Of a stretch of DNA of 64,000 nt, positions 12,156 through 20,658 are shown one piece after another (position 1 is the stretch's first letter; each line of letters starts with the position of its first letter). The translations under genes were made by a program, and so were the position numbers. Where the stretch lies: the NCBI RefSeq assembly GCF_000484695.1, contig NZ_AXVR01000001.1:62001-126000 (forward strand), written 5' to 3'. The notes beneath the pieces were generated by a model, which was not told where the DNA came from, did no database searches, and saw only the letters and a program-made list of their open reading frames with translations. This DNA is from Salinispora cortesiana (GTDB lineage: Bacteria; Actinomycetota; Actinomycetes; Mycobacteriales; Micromonosporaceae).

Positions 12156-15100
12156 GTGAGCACCGGACCGACGACCCTGCCCGCAAGCGGCGGCATCCAG
12201 CAGCCGAAGCGGCGCTGGCTGCCTCAGCTCCGCAATGCGCGAATCCGCTCGAAGCTGGCGCTGATCCTGGTCGTGCCGGTCGCCGCGGTCATCGCACTGG
12301 CGACTGTTCGTCTGATCACAGTCGGCGAGGGTGCGTACGACGCCACGCGGGCCAAAGCGCTCACCGAACTCTCCATCGACATCTCGGCGCTCACTCAGGA
12401 CCTGCATACCGAGCGAATGGCGGCTGCGGTCTATATCGCGTCGACGGGAGAGGCGGAAGTCGCCGCCGACGCCTACAACCTGCGGGTGCGCAGCACCGAC
12501 GAGCGGGTGCAGGCCTACCGGGAGGAACGCGAGCTCTTCGACGAGCTGCCCGCCGCCGTCAGCGACCGGGTGGCGGCCATCGACGGGCACCTTGAGACGC
12601 TGGACGCGATTCGGCAGCAGGTGCTGGACCGTAAGCAGATGGTGGTCGCCGAGTCGGCGTTGCGCTACGGCGTAATCCTCGCCGACCTGGTGGCCTACAG
12701 CGACGGTCTCGCCCAACTCCCCGGCGACGAGCGGCTGGCGGAGGCTCGGCGGGCCGTCGCGGCCTTCGCCCGGGCCAAGGCCGCAGTCGCCGAGGAAGAG
12801 TCCGTCGCCTACACCGCGTTGAGCGCCGGCGGTTTCGACGAGGAGCAGTACTCCTCCTTCGTGGCGACGTTGACCAGCCGGCAGGAGGCGCTGCTCGCCT
12901 TCGCCCTCGCGGCGGAGCCGGCGCAACGCTCGTTTGTGGAGAACACCATCTCGGGTGACGCGGTCACGCTGTCGGACACCGTCGCCGTGGACATCGCCCG
13001 CTCGGTCGGCCAGCAGTCCCCGGTGAGTGCGGAGGAGGCCAGCGCCGCCCTCGGCGCCGTCCACGACCTCATGCGGTGGACCGAGGCCCGGCTGCAGGCG
13101 GAGCTGCTCGGCGATACCGAGCAGGACCGTTCGGACGTCCTCCGACAGGCCGTCGTCGAGTCGCTGCTGGTGTTGTTGACCCTGATCATCGCGGTCACCC
13201 TCGCCGTGGTGCTGGCCCGTTCGCTGAACCACTCGCTGCACCGGCTGCGGGAGGGCGCGCTGGCTGTGGCCAACCACGATCTGCCCGAAGCGGTACGTCG
13301 CCTGCAGAACATGGAGGCGGTTGACGAGGGCGGGGTTGATGAAATCGTCCGGGAGATTCGGGAACCGATCCGGCTCACCAACCAGGACGAGGTCGGTCAG
13401 GTCGCCGTCGCCTTCAACGTGGTGCACCGGGAGGCGGTCCGGGTAGCCGCGGAGCAGGCCGCGCTGCGGACCAGTGTCTCAGCGATGTTCCTCAACCTGG
13501 CCCGGCGGAGTCAGACGCTGGTTGACCGCATGATCGGGGAACTGGACGCGATCGAGCGTGGTGAGGAGGACCCGAAGCGGCTGGCCCGCCTCTTCGAACT
13601 GGACCACCTGGCCACCCGAATGCGCCGCAACGACGAGAACCTGCTGGTCCTCGCTGGGGCCGACTCGACCGTACCCCGGCGGGAGGACGCGCTCCTGGTG
13701 GACGTGCTACGGGCCGCGCAGTCCGAGGTCGAGCTCTACAACCGGATCGAGTTCGGCACCGTCGACACGGACGTGTCGGTGGCCGCGCACGTGGTCAACG
13801 ACGTGGTCCGGCTCGTCGCCGAACTACTCGACAACGCCACCCGCTTCTCACCGCCAAACACCACTGTGGTCGCCGACGGGCGGCGGATCCGCGACTACGT
13901 GCTCATCCAGGTCGAGGATCGTGGTCTCGGCCTCTCCGACGAGCAACTCGACTCACTCAACCAGCGGCTGGCGGAGCCGCAGAGCGTCGATGTCGCGGCG
14001 TTCCGGCTGATGGGCCTGGCCGTGGTGAGCCGGCTCGCTGAGCGGCACAGCATTCGGGTCGAGCTGCGCCGCAACGTTGAGGGGGGCATCGTCGCCCAGG
14101 TAACCCTGCCGACGGCCGCGGTTGTGCTGCCCGTCGGGCGGGGGCCAGCCCAGCTCACCCGCCCTCGCCAGCCGCTCGCGGTGGAGCAGGGCCCGTCCAG
14201 CTCGGTCGGCTTTGGCGACCCGGTGGCGGTCACCACGAGCGCCGCTACCCTGCCGGAGCAGCGGCAGCCCGAGCCAGCCCCGTGGCCGGTACCGGCTGTT
14301 ACCAGCGTGGCGCCGGACCTGACCGGCGGGGTAACCGGGGCCGAGCCCAGCCTCAGCGTCACCGGTGGTCTCGGTGACGCGCCCACCGCGTCGTACCCAC
14401 TGCCGCAACGGAACCCCTCGGGTGAGTCGTCGGTTGCGACCGCGGCCTTCCCCACCGTGGCTGCCACCCCACCATCGTCAGTCGAACCGCCGTCCGCCGG
14501 TCCACTCGGCGCCGATAGCACGATGGCCGGTGGGCTCGGGGCGGACCTGGCCGCCACCGCATCGATCGACGCGGCGCCCTTGTCCGCGCCGCCGGCAGCA
14601 CCGGCGGCGGCACCGGCGGAGGCGCCGATCTTCCGGGAGATGGAGGCGGTCTGGTTCCGGACGCACGGCAACGATGCGACCGCCATCTTCACCCGGCCGG
14701 ACTTCGACAAGGCGGCCCCGGGCCCGTCCGCGACGGCGAGTTCCCCAGCCGAGCCGCAGCTACCCACCCGGGCTCCCGGAACCACGACGACTCCGCCGGC
14801 CGCCACCCCGGCGCCGTCGTCCGCTCCCGCTTTCACTGGACCGCCGCCGCCGGTCCCGCCGGTCCCGCCGAGTGCCGCCGGGGCTCCGGCCGGCGGTGGC
14901 AGTGCGTGGCGCACCGTCGCGGATGAGGGTTGGAGCCGGGCCAGCCAGGCTGCCGAGCCGGCCAGCGGTGGTACCACCCGTTCCGGTCTGCCGAAGCGGG
15001 TGCCGAAGGCACAACTCGTCCCCGGTGGGATCGAGCCCCGGACCCGGGAACGGACCCGCCGGACGCCGGACGACGTCCGCGGCCTGCTGTCGGCATATCA

Positions 15101-15170
15101 CCGTGGCGTGCAGCGCGGCCGTGCGGCCGGCTCGGACCCCAACAGCACCTCGAGCAAGGAGACGAGCTGA
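12156..15170 (+). CDS. cvnA: conservon sensor histidine-kinase-like protein (CvnA)
   Basis: This 1004-residue protein has a first membrane segment at ~33-53, an extracytoplasmic nitrate-sensor-like helical region (~55-330), a second membrane segment at ~335-356, a HAMP-like linker, and a histidine-kinase-type ATPase domain. The N-box AELLDNATRFSPPNT is at ~554 and the G1 box VEDRGLGLS at ~585. A Pro/Ala/Thr-rich, probably disordered tail of about 350 residues follows. The dimerisation region around SAMFLNLARRSQTLVDRMIGELDAIE lacks an obvious phospho-accepting H-box, as is typical for conservon kinases. It is the first of four coupled genes (stop and next start share TGATG) and is thought to act with the small GTPase at the membrane. 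Its signal is unknown. Confidence 0.92.
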   Translation: MSTGPTTLPASGGIQQPKRRWLPQLRNARIRSKLALILVVPVAAVIALATVRLITVGEGAYDATRAKALTELSIDISALTQDLHTERMAAAVYIASTGEAEVAADAYNLRVRSTDERVQAYREERELFDELPAAVSDRVAAIDGHLETLDAIRQQVLDRKQMVVAESALRYGVILADLVAYSDGLAQLPGDERLAEARRAVAAFARAKAAVAEEESVAYTALSAGGFDEEQYSSFVATLTSRQEALLAFALAAEPAQRSFVENTISGDAVTLSDTVAVDIARSVGQQSPVSAEEASAALGAVHDLMRWTEARLQAELLGDTEQDRSDVLRQAVVESLLVLLTLIIAVTLAVVLARSLNHSLHRLREGALAVANHDLPEAVRRLQNMEAVDEGGVDEIVREIREPIRLTNQDEVGQVAVAFNVVHREAVRVAAEQAALRTSVSAMFLNLARRSQTLVDRMIGELDAIERGEEDPKRLARLFELDHLATRMRRNDENLLVLAGADSTVPRREDALLVDVLRAAQSEVELYNRIEFGTVDTDVSVAAHVVNDVVRLVAELLDNATRFSPPNTTVVADGRRIRDYVLIQVEDRGLGLSDEQLDSLNQRLAEPQSVDVAAFRLMGLAVVSRLAERHSIRVELRRNVEGGIVAQVTLPTAAVVLPVGRGPAQLTRPRQPLAVEQGPSSSVGFGDPVAVTTSAATLPEQRQPEPAPWPVPAVTSVAPDLTGGVTGAEPSLSVTGGLGDAPTASYPLPQRNPSGESSVATAAFPTVAATPPSSVEPPSAGPLGADSTMAGGLGADLAATASIDAAPLSAPPAAPAAAPAEAPIFREMEAVWFRTHGNDATAIFTRPDFDKAAPGPSATASSPAEPQLPTRAPGTTTTPPAATPAPSSAPAFTGPPPPVPPVPPSAAGAPAGGGSAWRTVADEGWSRASQAAEPASGGTTRSGLPKRVPKAQLVPGGIEPRTRERTRRTPDDVRGLLSAYHRGVQRGRAAGSDPNSTSSKETS

Positions 15171-15574
15171 TGAACAGGCCAGCGACCATGCAGGACATGG
15201 GTTGGCTGCTCAGTAACTTCGCCGACAGCGTGGCGGGCATCGCTCACGTGGTTGCGGTGTCCGCCGACGGGCTGCTGCTCGCCTCGTCCCGGGATCTGCC
15301 CGCGGACCGCGCAGACCAGCTCGCGGCGATCACCTCCGGCGTGGTGAGCCTGACCGACGGCGCGTCCCGCATGTTCAGCGCCGGTGGGGTGCTGCAGACG
15401 GTCATCGAGATGGACAGCGGCTACCTCTTCCTGATGTCGATCAGTGACGGGTCGTCAATGGCGGTTCTCGCTGCTCGCAGCTGCGACGTCGGGCAAGTCG
15501 GCTATGAGATGGCACTCCTGGTGGAACGGGTCGGTGCCGCCCTGGTGCCGTTGCCTCGGGACGCGGTGTCTTGA
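15170..15574 (+). CDS. cvnB: roadblock/LC7 domain protein (CvnB)
   Basis: This 134-residue single-domain protein of the roadblock/LC7 family starts at the ATG overlapping the cvnA stop (TGATG). Typical segments are MGWLLSNFADSVAGIAHVVAVSADGLLLASS at the N-terminus and YLFLMSISDGSSMAVLA in the middle. In conservons and in MglB-type systems these proteins regulate the partner small GTPase, here the protein encoded at 16010. A gap of 89 bp separates it from the next gene. Confidence 0.95.
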   Translation: MNRPATMQDMGWLLSNFADSVAGIAHVVAVSADGLLLASSRDLPADRADQLAAITSGVVSLTDGASRMFSAGGVLQTVIEMDSGYLFLMSISDGSSMAVLAARSCDVGQVGYEMALLVERVGAALVPLPRDAVS

Positions 15575-15663
15575 TGATCATTGGGCTCCGGACGGCGCCG
15601 CCCGAGGAATGTAGATCCGGCGTCGAAGGGGCACCGATCGGGCGAGAGGGGAGGTGACAGCGG

Positions 15664-16029
15664 ATGGACGGCCGGCGGACCGAATCACGTGGGGAACTGG
15701 TGCGCCCGTATGCGGTCACTCGGGGCCGGACCGAGCCGCAGCAGGACATCACCCTGGAGGCGGTGCTCTCCGCGAGCGCCACGGCGGCTGCCGAGTCACG
15801 TTTCGCGGGGCACGACAAGCACCGCATCGCGACGATTTGTGAGGGCCGGGCGCAGTCGTTGGCGGAGATCGCCGCGTATACCCGGATGCCCCTCGGCGTA
15901 ACCCGGGTACTGGTGGCCGACATGGTGGCCGAGGGCTTGCTGACGCTACACACTGCCGCTCCCACGATGGGGTTTGTGGAGCGGATGAACCTGCTTGGAA
16001 GGGTGCTAAGTGGACTTCGCGAACTATGA
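15664..16029 (+). CDS. cvnC: DUF742 protein (CvnC)
   Basis: This 121-residue DUF742 protein shows the family's RPYAVTRGRTEP segment at the N-terminus and a winged-helix-like C-terminal half (HRIATICEGRAQSLAEIAAYTRMPLGVTRVLVADMVAEGLL). It is the third conserved component of conservons; its exact role is not established, though the wHTH-like region suggests protein or DNA contact. GAGGGGAGG lies just upstream of the ATG. The end overlaps the GTPase gene by 20 bp, so the two are translationally coupled. Confidence 0.93.
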   Translation: MDGRRTESRGELVRPYAVTRGRTEPQQDITLEAVLSASATAAAESRFAGHDKHRIATICEGRAQSLAEIAAYTRMPLGVTRVLVADMVAEGLLTLHTAAPTMGFVERMNLLGRVLSGLREL

Positions 16030-16627
16030 CCCCGCCAGGGCGAGCCGGGAGATCATCTCCGCGAAGATCGTCGTCGCGGGGGGCTTCGGCGTCGGAAAGA
16101 CGACGCTGGTCGGGGCGATCTCGGAGATCACACCGCTGACCACAGAGGCGATCATGACCGCAGCCGGTGTCGGCATCGACGATCCATCCAAAGTGCCGGG
16201 CAAGGAGACGACGACAGTCGCCATGGACTTCGGCCGGATCACCATGGCGCAGGATCTGATCCTGTACCTGTTCGGCACACCCGGCCAGACTCGATTCTGG
16301 TTCATGTGGGACGAGATCATTCGTGGTGCGGTCGGGGCGGCCGTCCTGGTGGACACCCGCCGGATCACCGATGCCTTCGCCCCGCTGGACTACTTCGAGA
16401 ACCGTAAGCTGCCGTACGTGGTCGCGCTCAACCGGTTCGACGGTGCCCCCAACTACGAGTTGGCGGAGGTGCGCGAGGCGCTCGCCATCCCGGCGGACGT
16501 GCCGCTGGTGCTGACCGATGCCCGCAGCCGGGACTCGGTCAAGCAGGTGCTGGTGACCGTCGTCGAGCATGCCATGAGCCGCCTGCAGGCCGAGCACAAC
16601 CGCGGCTACCCGACTCCGGTCGGCTGA
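16010..16627 (+). CDS. cvnD: conservon small GTPase (CvnD)
   Basis: This 205-residue Ras-like GTPase has a P-loop GGFGVGKTTLVGA near residue 24, a switch-I/II region ending in GTPGQTRFWFMW near residue 85 (G3-like DxxG replaced by GTPGQ, the conservon/MglA pattern), and LNRFD near residue 142 in place of NKxD. The GTG start lies inside the end of cvnC. In the conservon model it cycles between GTP and GDP under control of the kinase-like and roadblock proteins and tethers signalling at the membrane. No cytochrome P450 or other fifth component follows, unlike some Streptomyces conservons. Confidence 0.95.
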   Translation: MDFANYDPARASREIISAKIVVAGGFGVGKTTLVGAISEITPLTTEAIMTAAGVGIDDPSKVPGKETTTVAMDFGRITMAQDLILYLFGTPGQTRFWFMWDEIIRGAVGAAVLVDTRRITDAFAPLDYFENRKLPYVVALNRFDGAPNYELAEVREALAIPADVPLVLTDARSRDSVKQVLVTVVEHAMSRLQAEHNRGYPTPVG

Positions 16628-16632
16628 GCCGT

Positions 16633-16647
16633 CGCCGGTGACCGGCG
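16633..16647. terminator. short hairpin between convergent cvnD and nnaR
   Basis: CGCCGGT and ACCGGCG form a compact inverted repeat 6 bp after the cvnD stop. The 87-bp convergent gap contains more GC-rich self-complementary sequence but nothing stronger, so this is a tentative call. Confidence 0.35.
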
Positions 16648-16714
16648 CCTCCGGCGTCGGTCCGCGCGCCCGGCCCGTCACCTGGCTGCGGGCCGGGGCT
16701 GCGGCGGCTCCGCG

Positions 16715-17803
16715 TCAGTCGACCCGGAGGCGGTAGCCGCGCTTCACCACCGTCTGCACCGCCCCGGGGGCCTTCAGCCCGGCGCGCAGGCGCGCCACCG
16801 CCATCTCCACCGCGTGTTCGTCGGCCCCGCGCGGCAGCATCCGGAGCAGCGCGGCCCGGGACAGGACTCGCCCCGGGGACGCCGCCAGCGTCCGCAGCAC
16901 CGCCATCGGGGCCGGTGCCAGTGGTCGCAGTTCACCATCGACCACGGCGGCATGCCCGCGCAGGGTGAGGAGGTGGCCGGCGGCTTTGAGCGTGACCGCG
17001 CGCCGCGGCAATTCCGCGACGATCGTTCGGACCAGAGCGCCCAACCGGGCCCGCTCAGGAGCGCTGACCGGCACCCCTCGTCGCCGCAGCGGCTCCGCGG
17101 TCACCGTCCCCACACAGCTCGCCAGCACCGCACCCCGGAACGCGTCGAGCACCCGGTCGGTCCGGTCCCCGGCGGCGCGTAGCAACGCCTCGGCGGCCGG
17201 TGCCGAGGTGAACGTCACCGCGTCCACCATCCGGTCGGCGACCAGGTCGATCAACCGATGCAGTGGTGTCGGGTCGGTCGGCGGGGCCCAACGGTAGACC
17301 GGCACCGCGATCACGGTCGCGCCGGCCGCAACCAGCGCCCTCGCGCACTCGGGTTGCACCCCGCCGTGCAGCTGCATGGCGACCACCTGGCCGGCCACAC
17401 CCCGGTCCCGCAGATGCTGCACCACCTCGGCGCAGCTCTCCGAGGCGGGCGACCACTGATCATGCAGGCCGGCGGCTCGGATCGCGCCGCGGGCCTTCGG
17501 ACCGCGCGCCACCACGTACGCCTCGCGAAGCGCCGCGCGCAGTGGCTCAGCGAGCCCCCAGCCTTCGGCCGCCTCCAGCCAGCCCCGCATCCCGATCCCG
17601 GTGTCGGCCATCAGGACATCTGGTGGTCGATCGAGGCAGGCCCGCGTCGCCGCGCGTAGCTCGGTGTCGTCGGCGAGCGGCACGATCCGCAGGGCCGGCG
17701 CGAAGACCACCCGCGCCCCGTGCCGCTGGAGTAGCGCCGCCAGTTCGTCCCGACGCCGGTCGGCGGTCACCCCGACGGTGAAGCCGGCCAGTTCGTCGCG
17801 CAT
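16715..17803 (-). CDS. nnaR: HemD-like domain fused to winged-helix DNA-binding domain, nitrate/nitrite regulator NnaR-type
   Basis: The 362-residue protein has two parts. Residues 1 to ~260 resemble uroporphyrinogen-III synthase (GFTVGVTADRRRDELAALLQRHGARVVFAPALRIVPL, VDAVTFTSAPAAEALL). Residues ~270-362 form an OmpR-type winged helix (LAPAPMAVLRTLAASPGRVLSRAALLRMLP and the terminal VKRGYRLRV). Proteins of this architecture, NnaR, activate nitrite/nitrate assimilation genes in Streptomyces and Mycobacterium. The gene starts directly after the nirD stop and closes the nitrate operon, which fits feedback on its own operon. Whether the HemD part keeps enzyme activity (siroheme is a nitrite reductase cofactor) or senses a tetrapyrrole is open. 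Confidence 0.88.
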   Translation of the reverse strand: MRDELAGFTVGVTADRRRDELAALLQRHGARVVFAPALRIVPLADDTELRAATRACLDRPPDVLMADTGIGMRGWLEAAEGWGLAEPLRAALREAYVVARGPKARGAIRAAGLHDQWSPASESCAEVVQHLRDRGVAGQVVAMQLHGGVQPECARALVAAGATVIAVPVYRWAPPTDPTPLHRLIDLVADRMVDAVTFTSAPAAEALLRAAGDRTDRVLDAFRGAVLASCVGTVTAEPLRRRGVPVSAPERARLGALVRTIVAELPRRAVTLKAAGHLLTLRGHAAVVDGELRPLAPAPMAVLRTLAASPGRVLSRAALLRMLPRGADEHAVEMAVARLRAGLKAPGAVQTVVKRGYRLRVD

Positions 17804-18148
17804 CTACGCCTCCTCTCGCAGCCGTACCTCGACCAGTCCGGCCCGGCACCGCACCTCGTGCCACCGGACCGCGACGCCCGGTAGGTCCAGGCAGTCTCCG
17901 GTACGCAGGTCGTATGCCTGTTTGTGTAGTGGGGAGGCGACTGTCGGCACACTGCCCCGGCTGCCCACGATTCCGCGCGAGAGCACGTATGTATCGGTGA
18001 CCGGGTCCCGGTTGTCGATGGCGAAGAGGTCGGCGGTGGTGCGGAAGAGCGCCACCTGGACGCCGTCCACGAGCGCTGCCACCCCCCGACCCGGGTCAAG
18101 GCAGGTCAGTGGACAGACCACTGTCCACTCCCGCGGTTGGCCGGTCAT
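17804..18148 (-). CDS. nirD: nitrite reductase [NAD(P)H] small subunit NirD
   Basis: The 114-residue Rieske-like NirD subunit works with NirB in reducing nitrite to ammonium. It shows the fold's VALFRTTADLFAIDNRDPVTDTYVLSRGIVG segment and VASPLHKQAYDLRTGDCL, but, as in most NirD proteins, the Rieske cysteine/histidine cluster ligands are not complete. The ATG at 18148 shares an ATGA overlap with the nirB stop, so the two subunits are co-translated. The open frame extending upstream is nirB sequence in another frame. Confidence 0.95.
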   Translation of the reverse strand: MTGQPREWTVVCPLTCLDPGRGVAALVDGVQVALFRTTADLFAIDNRDPVTDTYVLSRGIVGSRGSVPTVASPLHKQAYDLRTGDCLDLPGVAVRWHEVRCRAGLVEVRLREEA

Positions 18149-20658
18149 CGCCGTACCTGCGGCAGTCCCAGCCCGACCGGCTGTCGGCTCCCGGTCTCTT
18201 CGGCCTGCGCCGGTACTCGTTGTCCACGTTCCTCGGTGAATCGGATGGAGGGGTCGGGCACCTCGGGCGCGTTGACGAACGAGGTAAACCGGCCGAGCCG
18301 GGCCGGATCCTTGAGGACGTCGCGCCACTCGTCGGAGTACGACCCCACGTGTCGGGCCATCGCCACGTCCAACTCGGCGCAGAGCCCGAGCGAGTCGTCC
18401 ACGATGACCGCGCTCAGGTGCTCCAGGCCGCCGTCCATCGCCTCGATCCAGGCCGCGGTACGTTGCAGCCGATCCGCGGTGCGGATGTAGTACATCAGGA
18501 AGCGGTCGATCAGCCGTACCAGCGCCTCGGTGGTCAGGTCGGTGGCGAAGAGGTCGGCGTGCCGGGGTCGGAATCCGCCGTTGCCGCCGACGTAGAGGTT
18601 CCAGCCGGCGTCGGTGGCGATGATGCCGAAGTCCTTGCCGCGCGCCTCGGCGCACTCCCGGGCGCAACCGGAGACCGCAGCTTTGATCTTGTGGGGGGCG
18701 CGGAGCCCGCGGTAGCGCAGCTCCAGCGCGATGGCCAACCCGACCGAGTCCTGCACCCCGTACCGGCACCAGGTGGACCCGACGCAGGACTTCACCGTCC
18801 GCAGTGCCTTGCCGTACGCGTGGCCGGATTCGAACCCCGCGTCGACCAGCCGGCGCCAGATCTGCGGCAACTGCTCCACCCGCGCGCCGAGCAGGTCGAT
18901 GCGTTGTCCGCCGGTGATTTTCGTGTAGAGCGCGAAGTCCCGGGCCACCTCGCCGAGCACGATCAGCTTCTCCGGGGTGATCTCGCCACCGGGTATTCGG
19001 GGCACCACCGAGTAGCTGCCGTCCCGCTGCAGGTTGGCCAGGAAGTGGTCATTGGTGTCCTGTAGCGACGCTCGCTCGCCGTCGAGGAGGTGCCCGGTGC
19101 CGAGGGAGGCCAGGATTGAGGCCACCACCGGCTTGCAGATGTCACAGCCAGCTCCCCGGCCGTACTCGGCAATCAGGCTGGAGAAGGTGCGGATCTCCCG
19201 GATCCGGATGAGGTCGAAGAGCTCCTGGCGGCTCACCTCGAAGTGTTCGCAGAGCCCGCGGGGCTGCCCAACTCCGGCGGCGTCGAGCAGCTGCCGGAGC
19301 ATCGGTACGCAGGAGCCGCAGCTGGTGCCGGCCCGGGTGCACGCCTTCAACGCCGGCACGTCGGTCGCGCCGCCGGCGATCGCCGTGTCCAGGTCGACGC
19401 GGGTCACCGCGTTGCAGGAGCAGACCTGCGTGGAACCGGGGAGCGCCGCCGCCCCGGTGCCCGCACCGGCCGGGGCGAGCAGCGCGAGCGGCGCGGCAGG
19501 CAACGCCTGACCGACGCTGGCCCGCAACGTCGGGTACGCGTCGGCGTCACCGACCAGCACGCCGCCGAGCAGCGTCTGCGCATCGTCGGAGAGGACCAGC
19601 TTCGCGTACACCCGGGTGGCCGGGTCGGTGAAGGTCACGTCGAGACAGCCCGGGGTGGTGCCGTGGGCGTCGCCGAAGGAGGCGACATCCACGCCGAGCA
19701 GCTTCAGCTTGGTGGCGGTGTCCGCGTTGGGGACGGTGGCCGCTCCGCCGACCAGGCGGTCGGCCACTGTCTCCGCCATCGCGTAGCCGGGGCCGACCAG
19801 ACCGTGGCAGGTGCCGTCCACGGCGGCGCACTCGCCGACCGCCCAGATCCGCTCATCGGCACTGCGGCAGGTGCGGTCGACCAGCACCCCGCCTTGGCGG
19901 CCAAGGGGCAGGTCGGCGGCGCGGGCCAGCTCATCCCGGGGACGGATGCCAGCCGCAACAACGACCAGGTCGGCGGCCACTCGACCGCCGTCGGCCAGTT
20001 CCAGCTGGGCCACCGAGCCGTCCGGGCCGGGGTGCAGCGCGCTGGTGGCGACCCCGAGGTGGCAGGCGACGCCCAACTCCTCGACGTATCGACGCAGCAG
20101 CGCCCCGCCGGCGGTGTCCACCTGCATCGGCATCAGCCGCGGTGCGAACTCCACGACGCTGGTGGCGAGGCCGAGCAGCCGCAGCGCGTTCGCCGCCTCC
20201 AGGCCGAGCAGCCCACCGCCGATCACCGCGCCCCGCCGGCGGCCCCGGGCGTGCGCGCGGATCGCGGCCAGGTCGTCCTGGGTGCGGTAGGTGAAGACTC
20301 CCGGCAGGTCGGCGCCGTCGATCGGCGGCACGAAGGGGGATGAGCCGGTGGCCAATACCAGCGCGTCGTACGGGTACTCACCGGCGGTCGTCGCCACGAC
20401 GCGTCGGGCCCGGTCGATCGCGGTGACCGACGTGCCGAGCCGTAGCCGTACCTGCGGATCCGGGGTGTGCAGGTTCAGTTCATCTGGGTCCACCCCGTCG
20501 AAGAGGGCAGAGAGACGCACCCGGTCGTACGCGGGCCGGGACTCCTCGCCGAGCACGGTCACCCGCCACTGACCGTTGCTGTCGCGGTCCCGCAACGCGT
20601 CCACGAACCGCTGCCCGACCATGCCATTGCCGACGACGACCAGTCGGCCTTTCCTCAT
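18145..20658 (-). CDS. nirB: nitrite reductase [NAD(P)H] large subunit NirB
   Basis: The 837-residue cytoplasmic enzyme reduces nitrite to ammonium. In order it has an FAD/NAD(P)H reductase domain (VVVGNGMVGQRFVDAL at the N-terminus, GGGLLGLEAANAL near 145), a BFD-like [2Fe-2S] domain (CSCNAVTRVD and CTRAGTSCGSC around 410-450), and the siroheme/[4Fe-4S] domain. The siroheme-cluster cysteines are intact: Cys625 and Cys631 (CVGSTWC), Cys665 and Cys669 (CARECAE). Length is normal. It sits third in the operon with 4-bp overlaps on both sides. Confidence 0.97.
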   Translation of the reverse strand: MRKGRLVVVGNGMVGQRFVDALRDRDSNGQWRVTVLGEESRPAYDRVRLSALFDGVDPDELNLHTPDPQVRLRLGTSVTAIDRARRVVATTAGEYPYDALVLATGSSPFVPPIDGADLPGVFTYRTQDDLAAIRAHARGRRRGAVIGGGLLGLEAANALRLLGLATSVVEFAPRLMPMQVDTAGGALLRRYVEELGVACHLGVATSALHPGPDGSVAQLELADGGRVAADLVVVAAGIRPRDELARAADLPLGRQGGVLVDRTCRSADERIWAVGECAAVDGTCHGLVGPGYAMAETVADRLVGGAATVPNADTATKLKLLGVDVASFGDAHGTTPGCLDVTFTDPATRVYAKLVLSDDAQTLLGGVLVGDADAYPTLRASVGQALPAAPLALLAPAGAGTGAAALPGSTQVCSCNAVTRVDLDTAIAGGATDVPALKACTRAGTSCGSCVPMLRQLLDAAGVGQPRGLCEHFEVSRQELFDLIRIREIRTFSSLIAEYGRGAGCDICKPVVASILASLGTGHLLDGERASLQDTNDHFLANLQRDGSYSVVPRIPGGEITPEKLIVLGEVARDFALYTKITGGQRIDLLGARVEQLPQIWRRLVDAGFESGHAYGKALRTVKSCVGSTWCRYGVQDSVGLAIALELRYRGLRAPHKIKAAVSGCARECAEARGKDFGIIATDAGWNLYVGGNGGFRPRHADLFATDLTTEALVRLIDRFLMYYIRTADRLQRTAAWIEAMDGGLEHLSAVIVDDSLGLCAELDVAMARHVGSYSDEWRDVLKDPARLGRFTSFVNAPEVPDPSIRFTEERGQRVPAQAEETGSRQPVGLGLPQVRR

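Noticed and set aside
12030..13427. 465-residue antisense frame over the conservon kinase gene
   Set aside because: It crosses the promoter region and the kinase start, has no domain and mirrors the codon bias of the real gene.
16715..17803. Plain uroporphyrinogen-III synthase (hemD)
   Set aside because: The protein carries a full C-terminal winged-helix domain and lies at the end of the nitrate operon, matching the NnaR regulator architecture.
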